10,867 nt of DNA. Source: an uncultured Lachnospiraceae bacterium. GTDB taxonomy: Bacteria; Bacillota; Clostridia; Lachnospirales; Lachnospiraceae. How positions within the stretch are numbered: position 1 is the stretch's first letter; the number at the start of each line of letters is the position of its first letter. The translations under genes were made by a program, and so were the position numbers. The notes under the pieces were generated by a model, which had not been told where the DNA came from, did no database searches, and worked only from the letters and a program-made list of their open reading frames with translations. This document shows, piece after piece, positions 5,655 through 10,867 of the stretch. The stretch lies in contig CACZQT010000220.1 of the NCBI GenBank assembly GCA_902783295.1, positions 1-10,867 on the forward strand, given 5' to 3'.

Positions 5655-6958
5655 CAAACCTCTCCTTTCCGGAACGCTTCTTCCCCGGAACCGGTCCGTC
5701 GGATCGCTGAAGAGCCGGCAGACTCCGGCAGACGCTTCCCCTCAGCTGCAGCTTTACCGGCAGCATATCCGCTGCTCCAGGCCCACTGCAGGTTATATCC
5801 TCCGCAGCTGCCGTCCACATCCAGAATTTCACCCGCAAAAAAGAGCCCCGGGATCAGTCGTGACTGCAGAGTTACCGGTTCCACCTCTTCAAGGTCAACA
5901 CCACCGGCTGTGACCTGTGCCGATTCAAAATCCAGAGTTCCGGTAATGGTCAGATCCAGGCCGGTCAGCATTTCCAGAAGACGGCGCTTCTGATTCCCTT
6001 TCAGGGCATAACAGGGCGTACTTTCACGGCAGCCGATCTCTCCCAGAAGAGCCTGGGCAAGACGGGCAGGCAGGAGTCCTCGCAGAAAGCTTCCTATATC
6101 CATGGAGGAACGGGAAAAATCTTCTTTCAGTCCACTCAGATCTTCACGGGAAAACTCCGGGAGGAATTGCAGGACTGCATGAACCGGTTTTCCATCCAGC
6201 AATCCGTAAGAGGCATGCCGGCTCACCTGGAAAACGGGAATTCCGGAAATGCCATACTCTGTCAGCTGGAGTTCCCCGGTATCCCTGCCGCATTCTCTGC
6301 CATCCACCAGCAGACGGATTTCTCCCTTTGTACGGGTTCCTTTCCAGATCCTGCACAGAGAGACTTCCTGTACCTTCAATGAAGTAAGGGCCGGGACGGG
6401 AGGAATAATTCTGTGTCCCAGAGATGAAGCCAGCCTGAAGCCGCTTCCGTCAGAACCGGTCTTTGGAGCAGCCTGCCCGCCGGCAGCAAGAATGACGGCA
6501 GATGAAAGGAAACGTTTTCCGGAGAGTGTTTCCACATGAAATCCTTCCCGGGAAGAGGCTATTCTGATCACTTTCTGATCCGTCAGGAGCTCCACAGAGA
6601 GGCGCGCACATTCGTGCTCAAGAGCCTCCCGTACGGCGGCTGCCTGTTCGCTGCGGGGATAAAGATAGCCGCCCCTGTCAGAAGAATACAGACCCAGATT
6701 CCGGAAGAAGGAAAGTGTTTCATCTGTACCGAAAGCAGTGAGCGCCGCGGCAGGGAACCCTTTTTTCCCTGCGTGAAAATGCGAAAGCTCCATATCCCGG
6801 TTTGTGAAATTACACCGGCCGTTACCGGTGGAAAGGAGCTTTTTTCCCGGAGTGCTTCCACCTTCCAGGACAGTGACATCAGCCCCGCAGCGCGCAGCTG
6901 TGATGGCAGCCACAAAACCGGCGGCGCCACAGCCGATTACCAACACTTTTCCGGCCAT
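5654..6958 (-). CDS. HI0933/YhiN-family FAD-binding flavoprotein (BaiN-like)
   Basis: The 434-residue product belongs to the HI0933-like (COG2081) flavoproteins, often labelled NAD(P)/FAD-dependent or 'aminoacetone oxidase family' enzymes. Visible marks are the Rossmann motif VLVIGCGAAG (5-14) with LEGG (31-34), the signature GKKLLSTGNGRCNFTN (38-53), APKTGSDGSGF (164-174), GELQLTEYGISGIPV (228-242), QVTAGGVDLEEV (348-359), and the C-terminal FAD motif FAGEILDVDGSCGGYN (374-389). Family length is about 400-430, so it is complete, with a polar C-terminal tail (about 408-434). The family includes Clostridium scindens BaiN, reported to act in bile acid 7-dehydroxylation, but most members are housekeeping-like and of unknown substrate, so no bile-acid role is claimed. 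AAGGAGG precedes the ATG by about 8 nt. It follows ybeY by 32 nt and overlaps the next flavoprotein by one base. Confidence 0.94.
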   Translation of the reverse strand: MAGKVLVIGCGAAGFVAAITAARCGADVTVLEGGSTPGKKLLSTGNGRCNFTNRDMELSHFHAGKKGFPAAALTAFGTDETLSFFRNLGLYSSDRGGYLYPRSEQAAAVREALEHECARLSVELLTDQKVIRIASSREGFHVETLSGKRFLSSAVILAAGGQAAPKTGSDGSGFRLASSLGHRIIPPVPALTSLKVQEVSLCRIWKGTRTKGEIRLLVDGRECGRDTGELQLTEYGISGIPVFQVSRHASYGLLDGKPVHAVLQFLPEFSREDLSGLKEDFSRSSMDIGSFLRGLLPARLAQALLGEIGCRESTPCYALKGNQKRRLLEMLTGLDLTITGTLDFESAQVTAGGVDLEEVEPVTLQSRLIPGLFFAGEILDVDGSCGGYNLQWAWSSGYAAGKAAAEGKRLPESAGSSAIRRTGSGEEAFRKGEV

Positions 6959-6990
6959 CCGGGCCCCTCCTTTTCATTATCCCTGCGGTA

Positions 6991-7485
6991 TCAGCGGAGA
7001 ATTCCAAGCGACTGAAGAAGCTTTTCCTGCTTCTCTTCCATCACCAGACGTTCCTCTTCCTCCATGTGATCGTAACCCATCAGATGAAACATGCTGTGGG
7101 CAGCCAGGAAGGCCAGCTCTCTCTCCTCCCCGTGTCCGTACAGGGAGGCCTGTTCCAGTACTTTATCCTGAGATATGACAATATCTCCCAGGAGAAGCTC
7201 GCCGGTTTCCGGATGAAAACAGTCAGGATCCTCTTCCAGACGGGAAAAATCTCCCGGCGAAGGATAATCCGCCATGGGAAATGAGAGCACATCTGTCGGT
7301 GCGTCGATTCCCCGGTTCTCCCGGTTGATTTCCCGGATTCCTTCATTATCCGTAAGAAGGATCTCCACTTCACACTCGTAGGGGCAGTTTTCAGCATCCA
7401 GAGCGGCTTCCACAACTCTCTTCAGGACAGCTTCTGCATCAAAGGACAGTTTCTTCTCAGTTTCCCAGGTGATCTCGACGGTCAT
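6991..7485 (-). CDS. ybeY: Endoribonuclease YbeY (rRNA maturation factor)
   Basis: YbeY is a zinc-dependent single-strand endoribonuclease needed for 16S rRNA 3'-end maturation and 70S ribosome quality control. The 164-residue product has the family core: PTDVLSFPM (63-71), LLLGDIVIS (97-105) and the metal site AHSMFHLMGYDHM (129-141), with three histidines at 130, 134 and 140 in the H-x3-H-x5-H spacing. The second residue of that motif is Ser rather than the Gly seen in E. coli and Bacillus. Length is normal for Firmicutes. GGAG lies 7 nt upstream of the ATG. The start overlaps the phoH stop by 4 nt (ATGA, 7482-7485), so translation is likely coupled. The phoH-ybeY neighbourhood is widely conserved in bacteria and supports the call. 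The dgkA/era genes often seen next in Firmicutes are replaced here by two flavoproteins. Confidence 0.97.
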   Translation of the reverse strand: MTVEITWETEKKLSFDAEAVLKRVVEAALDAENCPYECEVEILLTDNEGIREINRENRGIDAPTDVLSFPMADYPSPGDFSRLEEDPDCFHPETGELLLGDIVISQDKVLEQASLYGHGEERELAFLAAHSMFHLMGYDHMEEEERLVMEEKQEKLLQSLGILR

Positions 7486-8507
7486 TGTTTTCTCCGTAAG
7501 CCTGCTGATTTTCTCAGGCGGTATGTCTGTTTTCTCTTTTCCTGATAAGCTTCTTTTTTCTCGAACGCCTCATAAGCTTCGACAATTTTCTGCACCAGGG
7601 GATGACGAACCACGTCTTTGTTGGTCAGCCGCACCATTCCGATATCCTCGATATCCTTCAGAACACGGGAAGCAATATCCAGACCGGAAACTGCACCGGA
7701 AGGGAGATCCTTCTGGCTGGGATCCCCGGTAACTACAACCTTGGAACCAAAGCCGATACGGGTAAGGAACATTTTCATCTGAGCCGGTGTCGTATTCTGC
7801 GCTTCATCCAGAATGATAAAAGCATTGTCCAGAGTGCGGCCGCGCATATAAGCCAGAGGCGCCACCTCAATCAATCCCTTTTCTGAATTGGCCTGATAGG
7901 ATTCAGCTCCCATAATCTGATAGATGGCGTCGTACAGAGGGCGGAGATACGGATCAATTTTGCTCTGCAGGTCTCCGGGAAGGAAGCCCAGGTTTTCTCC
8001 GGCTTCAATAGCCGGTCTTGTCAGTATGATCCGGCTGACTTCATTGTTTTTAAAAGCCTGGATGGCCATGGCCATGGCCAGATAGGTTTTACCGGTGCCG
8101 GCAGGACCCAGCCCGAAGGTGATCATTTTCTGCCGGATACTGTCCGCATAAGCTTTCTGACCGAGAGTTTTGGGCTTGATCGGTTTTCCGCCGATGGTAC
8201 GGCAGAGAATATCACGGTCGATTTCCACGACCTTCTCTTCCTTGTTTTCAAAAGACAGCGCCAGGGCGTAATCCACGTTTTGCTCTGTAACTGTGTTTCC
8301 GCGCCGGGACAGCGTCAGAAGAGACTCCAGTATGCCTCTTGCCTTGCTGATTCCCGTCTCTGACCCGATGATTTTAATCTGCCCGTCCCGGGGAATCAGA
8401 GAAACGTGCAGGGTCCTTTCCAGCTTTTTCATATTGCGGTCCATCTCCCCGCAGACATTCACCATATGCTCGGCTGGTATTTCCATGGATTCTTCCAGAA
8501 TGCTCAT
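7482..8507 (-). CDS. phoH: PhoH family ATPase (PhoH-like protein)
   Basis: PhoH-like proteins are cytoplasmic P-loop ATPases thought to act in RNA metabolism, and they are commonly encoded beside ybeY. From ATG 8505-8507 the product has 341 residues. Residues about 8-85 form the N-terminal KH-like segment (LERTLHVSLIPRDGQIKIIG, then RRGNTVTEQNVDYALAL in the 60s-80s). The ATPase domain follows, with Walker A GPAGTGKT (134-141), LTRPAIEAGENLGFLPGD (162-179), Walker B FIILDEAQN (230-238) and GDPSQKDLP (261-269). A basic tail (324-340, Lys/Arg-rich) ends the protein and could contact RNA. GGAG is only 4 nt before the ATG. A TTG 14 codons upstream (8547-8549) is in frame but lies inside the rpsU terminator hairpin and is rejected. 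The gene follows that terminator by 33 nt and overlaps ybeY by 4 nt. Confidence 0.95.
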   Translation of the reverse strand: MSILEESMEIPAEHMVNVCGEMDRNMKKLERTLHVSLIPRDGQIKIIGSETGISKARGILESLLTLSRRGNTVTEQNVDYALALSFENKEEKVVEIDRDILCRTIGGKPIKPKTLGQKAYADSIRQKMITFGLGPAGTGKTYLAMAMAIQAFKNNEVSRIILTRPAIEAGENLGFLPGDLQSKIDPYLRPLYDAIYQIMGAESYQANSEKGLIEVAPLAYMRGRTLDNAFIILDEAQNTTPAQMKMFLTRIGFGSKVVVTGDPSQKDLPSGAVSGLDIASRVLKDIEDIGMVRLTNKDVVRHPLVQKIVEAYEAFEKKEAYQEKRKQTYRLRKSAGLRRKQ

Positions 8508-8530
8508 ATTTCTCCAATCACAATTTCCTA

Positions 8531-8569
8531 TACGAAAAGAAAGGGACAACCCTCTATGGATCGTCCCTT
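8531..8569 (-). terminator. Terminator or attenuator between rpsU and phoH
   Basis: On the minus-strand transcript, AAGGGACGATCC (8558-8569) can pair with GGGTTGTCCCTT (8541-8552) to form a 12-bp stem, including two G-U pairs, around a 5-nt loop (8553-8557). It is followed by the U-rich stretch TCTTTTCGT. It begins 15 nt after the rpsU stop. Since no promoter is evident between it and phoH, it may be a leaky terminator setting the rpsU to phoH ratio. Confidence 0.8.
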
Positions 8570-8584
8570 GTGAGCGCTTCTTTC

Positions 8585-8761
8585 TTAGTTGTATTTCCGC
8601 TTTCTCGCAGCTTCGGACTTCTTCTTACGTCTTACGCTGGGCTTTTCATAATGCTCTCTCTTACGGATTTCCTGCTGGATACCGTCTTTTGCACAGTTCC
8701 TTTTGAACCGGCGAAGAGCACTGTCCAGAGACTCATTGTCTTTTACGATTACGGTCGCCAT
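8585..8761 (-). CDS. rpsU: 30S ribosomal protein S21
   Basis: The 58-residue product starts MATVIVKDNESLDSALRRFK, continues RNCAKDGIQQEIRKREHYEK, and ends with a Lys/Arg-rich tail PSVRRKKKSEAARKRKYN. This is the full-length bacterial S21 pattern (bS21), a small-subunit protein near the anti-Shine-Dalgarno region of 16S rRNA that affects translation initiation. The ATG at 8759-8761 has AGGA about 7 nt upstream, and a purine-rich GGAGGGAGG farther back (about 13 nt). The gene has its own strong promoter (8838-8865), a leader of about 70 nt, and a terminator right after its stop, so it can be expressed as a single-gene unit. Its position ahead of phoH-ybeY matches Firmicutes gene order, with fewer genes between than in Bacillus subtilis. 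Confidence 0.98.
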   Translation of the reverse strand: MATVIVKDNESLDSALRRFKRNCAKDGIQQEIRKREHYEKPSVRRKKKSEAARKRKYN

Positions 8762-8782
8762 AAACTTTTCCTAACCTCCCTC

Positions 8783-8804
8783 CAGTTGTAAAATTGTGCA
8801 ACTG
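8783..8804 (-). promoter_or_regulatory. Hairpin in the rpsU leader next to the ribosome binding site
   Basis: A 6-bp perfect inverted repeat, CAGTTG with CAACTG (arms 8799-8804 and 8783-8788 on the minus strand), encloses a 10-nt AU-rich loop and ends immediately before the GGAGGGAGG purine tract. Ribosomal protein leaders often carry autoregulatory structures, so this is a candidate. The stem is short and I do not match it to a known leader family. Confidence 0.4.
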
Positions 8805-8837
8805 TAGGATAAAACATTCTCATATCACACAAAGTAA

Positions 8838-8884
8838 ATTATAACAGGTTTTTCAGTTTCGTCAACAGATTTTTTCACTTTTTT
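8838..8884 (-). promoter_or_regulatory. Strong sigma-A promoter of rpsU with UP-like A-tracts
   Basis: On the minus strand, -35 TTGACG (8860-8865), a 16-nt spacer and a perfect -10 TATAAT (8838-8843). Two six-base A-tracts (8870-8875 and 8879-8884), 9 nt apart, lie just upstream of the -35 and resemble an UP element, as expected for a highly expressed ribosomal gene. The start is predicted near 8831. Confidence 0.88.
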
Positions 8885-8893
8885 GCGTAGTGG

Positions 8894-8931
8894 AAAAACC
8901 GGGTAACGGGATCCTGTCCGTGAAACCCAGG
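8894..8931 (-). terminator. Rho-independent terminator after the CapA-family gene
   Basis: On the minus strand CCTGGGT (8925-8931) pairs with ACCCGG (8899-8904) leaving one bulged T. An inner ACGG/CCGT helix lies beyond a small internal loop, and the stem is followed by TTTTT (8894-8898). It begins 5 nt after the stop of the gene at 8937 and just before the rpsU promoter. Confidence 0.7.
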
Positions 8932-8936
8932 CACTT

Positions 8937-10229
8937 TCAGTCTTCCTGCGGATGTACATCGAGACCCTGTGAGAGGCTGTTGATCTTGCTGCGGACACGG
9001 GCTGCCTCATCTCCTGCCAGAACGACAGGCTGATAATTGTTATAATCCCTGGCAGAGGAAAGGGAGCAGGGAATGATGGTGATTTCCCGTTCAGATACTT
9101 TCTCCCCGGTCAGGGTGAACTTTGCCTGAAGGATCATAGTATCCTTATCCGAAGGATTGGAGTTTCCGCCGAAACAGAAATTCCCGAGACTGTATGCAAT
9201 GGTCCGGCCTTTATAGGTTTCCAGTCCCTGAAGAACATGCGGGTGATGGCCGACGACAATATCGGCTCCTTCATCGACAGCCAGATGGGCCAGAGCTACC
9301 TGGTTCTCATTCGGCTCCGTTTCTTTTTCAGTACCCCAGTGGAATACAACTACGATGACTTCGGCGCCTTGCTCTTTCAGCTTCGCGATGTTTTCCTTTA
9401 CCTGATCTGTCCGCCCCATGTGGTCTCTGAGCTCGTAAATGCCTGTCAGGCCGATTTTGACGCCGCCGGCACCGACAACCTTCACCTCATCATAGCCGAA
9501 GGTGGTGATTCCATTGGATTCCAGGATCTGGACTGTATCGTCGTAACTCTGCTTTCCGTAGTCGCTGCTGTGGTTGTTAGCCAGGTTGGCAGCTTCTACA
9601 GAGGCAGTTGTAAGCACATTTACATAAGAGGGATCCCCTTTGAAGGCATAGGTTTTTTCCGCGCGGTCTTCGGAAGTGGTAAATGTCCCTTCCATATTGA
9701 TGACAGTCAGGTCATCACCGGCGAAAATGTCCCGTACTCTTTCCAGGAAATAAGCACCGCCGTTTTCAGAATAATAAGCGTTAAAACTGCGGCTCTGGTC
9801 GAAATTTTCGTCCGTTCCCAGCGTGCAGTCCCCGGTAAAACTCAGCAGAACTTCCCGGACTGTCAGATCTTCCGTTTCTGCCTCAGCGGGTGTTTCCTCC
9901 GATGAATCCGTTTCCGTGATTACGGGAGCCGTCGTTACTGTACCGGAACTGTCTGCTCCCTGTCCTTTCCCGGCGGATTTTCCCAGAGCATGGGAAATCA
10001 TCATACCGGCCAGAACCAGGATGGCGATAAGGATGAGAGAAGAAACCAGCGTAAACCGCAGAATCAGCCGGCGGTGGAAACGGCGCAGATATAATAAGGT
10101 GCGCTTCAGTTCCCGGCTCCCGCTGTCCCGGTACAGTCTTTTAACTATTTTTTCCGCCTGATAAAGATCCTCTTCCCTGGTAAACAGCTCTCGGAAGTTG
10201 ATCAGGAAGCGGCGAAACCCGTTTGCCAT
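8937..10229 (-). CDS. Membrane-anchored CapA family protein (PGA_cap metallophosphatase-like)
   Basis: The 430-residue product has a basic cytoplasmic N-terminus (about 1-54), one membrane helix (about 55-79, LILRFTLVSSLILIAILVLAG), a Thr/Ser/Glu-rich linker (about 84-122) and an extracytoplasmic CapA domain (about 125-390). Domain marks are SFTGDCTLG (130-138), VINMEG (176-181), ANLANNHSSDYG (214-225), VVFHWGTE (294-301), VVGHHPHVLQG (325-335) and YSLGNFCFGG (346-355), which carry the Asp, Asn, His and Glu residues of the calcineurin-like metal site. Family members are named after CapA of poly-gamma-glutamate capsule synthesis, but no capB, capC or capE neighbours exist here, so a different surface-polymer or phosphoester role is likely. 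Its ATG lies one base after the alaS stop, with only a distant AGGA, suggesting translational coupling. A terminator follows at 8894-8931. Confidence 0.93.
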   Translation of the reverse strand: MANGFRRFLINFRELFTREEDLYQAEKIVKRLYRDSGSRELKRTLLYLRRFHRRLILRFTLVSSLILIAILVLAGMMISHALGKSAGKGQGADSSGTVTTAPVITETDSSEETPAEAETEDLTVREVLLSFTGDCTLGTDENFDQSRSFNAYYSENGGAYFLERVRDIFAGDDLTVINMEGTFTTSEDRAEKTYAFKGDPSYVNVLTTASVEAANLANNHSSDYGKQSYDDTVQILESNGITTFGYDEVKVVGAGGVKIGLTGIYELRDHMGRTDQVKENIAKLKEQGAEVIVVVFHWGTEKETEPNENQVALAHLAVDEGADIVVGHHPHVLQGLETYKGRTIAYSLGNFCFGGNSNPSDKDTMILQAKFTLTGEKVSEREITIIPCSLSSARDYNNYQPVVLAGDEAARVRSKINSLSQGLDVHPQED

Positions 10230-10230
10230 A

Positions 10231-10867
10231 TCAGTTCAACTGTCCTTCCAATACTGTAACAGCCAGTTCCAGCGCGGCAGGAATGCCGGCCGGATTCTTA
10301 CCGCCGGCCTGGGCCATATTCGGGCGTCCGCCTCCGCCGCCGCCGACTTCCTTAGCGATGGCTTTGATCAGATTGCCGGCATGAGCCCCCTTCTTCTGCG
10401 CATCTTCAGTGGCGGAAACGACAAGATTCACTTTTCCGTCTTTTTCAGATGCCAGTACGATGACGCACTCACCGATTTTTTCCCGGAGATCATCTCCCAG
10501 ATTCCTGAGTTCATTCATGTCCACACCGGGAACCTGGGCAGCCAGTGTCTTTACACCCTTCACTTCATGGACCTGGTCCAGAAGACTGCCGAGGGAAGCG
10601 CGGGCAATCTGGCCTTTCAGTTTTTCATTTTCAGTACGGAGAGCCTTCAGCTCTTCTTCCCACTGCGCAATACGCTGGGCAAGTCCGGCAGGAGTGGATT
10701 TTGCAAGAGCCGCAGCCCGTTTAAACTCCTCTTCCATCTTTGCGTAATAATCCAGAAGTCCGGACGCCGTAAGAGCTTCAATACGGCGCACACCGGCAGC
10801 TACGCCTGCTTCCGAAAGAATCTTAAAGCACTGGATATCGCGGGTATTTTCCACATGGGTACCGCCG
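10231..10867 (-). CDS. alaS: Alanyl-tRNA synthetase, C-terminal part (5' portion outside window)
   Basis: AlaRS charges tRNA-Ala with alanine in the cytoplasm and edits Ser and Gly mischarging. The frame enters from the right edge as GGTHVENTRDI, the end of the editing domain: the His is part of the C-x3-H zinc/editing motif, whose Cys lies just outside. Next come FKILSEAGVAAGVRRIEA (typical of AlaRS), a helical coiled-coil linker rich in Glu, Lys and Arg (EEELKALRTENEKLKGQI), and the C-terminal DHHA1/C-Ala domain with the signature GGGGGGRPNMAQAGG, ending LEGQLN. Around 212 of the family's usual ~870-880 residues are visible. The GTG at 10852-10854 is an internal valine codon, not a start. 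The stop is one base from the start of the CapA-family gene, so the two are co-transcribed. Confidence 0.97.
   Translation of the reverse strand, partial: GGTHVENTRDIQCFKILSEAGVAAGVRRIEALTASGLLDYYAKMEEEFKRAAALAKSTPAGLAQRIAQWEEELKALRTENEKLKGQIARASLGSLLDQVHEVKGVKTLAAQVPGVDMNELRNLGDDLREKIGECVIVLASEKDGKVNLVVSATEDAQKKGAHAGNLIKAIAKEVGGGGGGRPNMAQAGGKNPAGIPAALELAVTVLEGQLN

Noticed and set aside
5655..5657. TTG start for the COG2509 flavoprotein
   Set aside because: The adjacent ATG is better spaced from AAGGAG and is a stronger codon.
7090..7128. Ser instead of Gly in the YbeY metal-site motif as a novel variant
   Set aside because: The three zinc-binding histidines and their spacing are intact, and I believe H-S-M at this position occurs in other Clostridia.
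8508..8549. TTG start giving a 14-residue extension of PhoH
   Set aside because: It falls in the terminator hairpin and the added residues do not resemble PhoH; ATG 8505-8507 fits family length.
9237..9905. Open frame of 222 codons on the plus strand
   Set aside because: It is antisense to the CapA domain, has no recognisable motif, and reflects codon bias of the real gene.
130..10850. A new defence, mobile or biosynthetic system
   Set aside because: No transposase, integrase, toxin-antitoxin pair, CRISPR repeat, nuclease-helicase set or carrier-protein gene was seen; genes are mostly core functions.

Overview
The window looks like chromosomal DNA of a Gram-positive Clostridia member, most likely Lachnospiraceae. 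The reasons are strong AAGGAG/GGAGG ribosome binding sites, consensus TTGAC(A/G)/TATAAT-type promoters, tightly packed same-strand operons, the rpsU-phoH-ybeY gene order, and a Firmicutes-type UPF0291 (YnzC) gene. This placement is inference; no rRNA or other marker is present. Every gene I can support lies on the minus strand, so transcription runs from high to low coordinates. No tRNA, rRNA, CRISPR array, insertion sequence or phage gene was seen, and no gene-free stretch exceeds about 175 bases.

In transcription order, from the right edge: the C-terminal part of alaS (alanyl-tRNA synthetase, cut by the window edge) is followed after one base by a membrane-anchored CapA-family protein, and that unit ends in a hairpin terminator (8894-8931). 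Next, rpsU (ribosomal protein S21) has its own strong promoter (8838-8865), a short leader with a hairpin, and a terminator (8541-8569) just before phoH. Then comes a compact run with gaps or overlaps of a few tens of bases at most: phoH, ybeY (rRNA maturation endonuclease), two different FAD-dependent flavoproteins (HI0933/BaiN-like and COG2509-like), a UPF0291 small protein and an acidic protein I do not recognise. I see no independent promoter before phoH, so this run may depend on read-through from rpsU.

After it, a strong promoter (2849-2877) with a repeat-rich leader drives two secreted proteins: a three-domain fibronectin-III-like protein and a two-domain beta-rich protein whose halves each start with a G-x-W motif. 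A terminator (835-872) ends that pair. Its U-tract abuts the promoter of nagB (glucosamine-6-phosphate deaminase), which runs off the left edge. As read, nagB carries a one-base deletion in a short A run 11 codons after its start.

Most of the window is housekeeping: translation and ribosome quality control (alaS, rpsU, ybeY, phoH) and amino-sugar catabolism (nagB). The less understood parts are the tandem flavoproteins, the orphan acidic protein, the secreted pair with its unusual leader, and the nagB frameshift. I found no convincing new defence, mobile or biosynthetic system.
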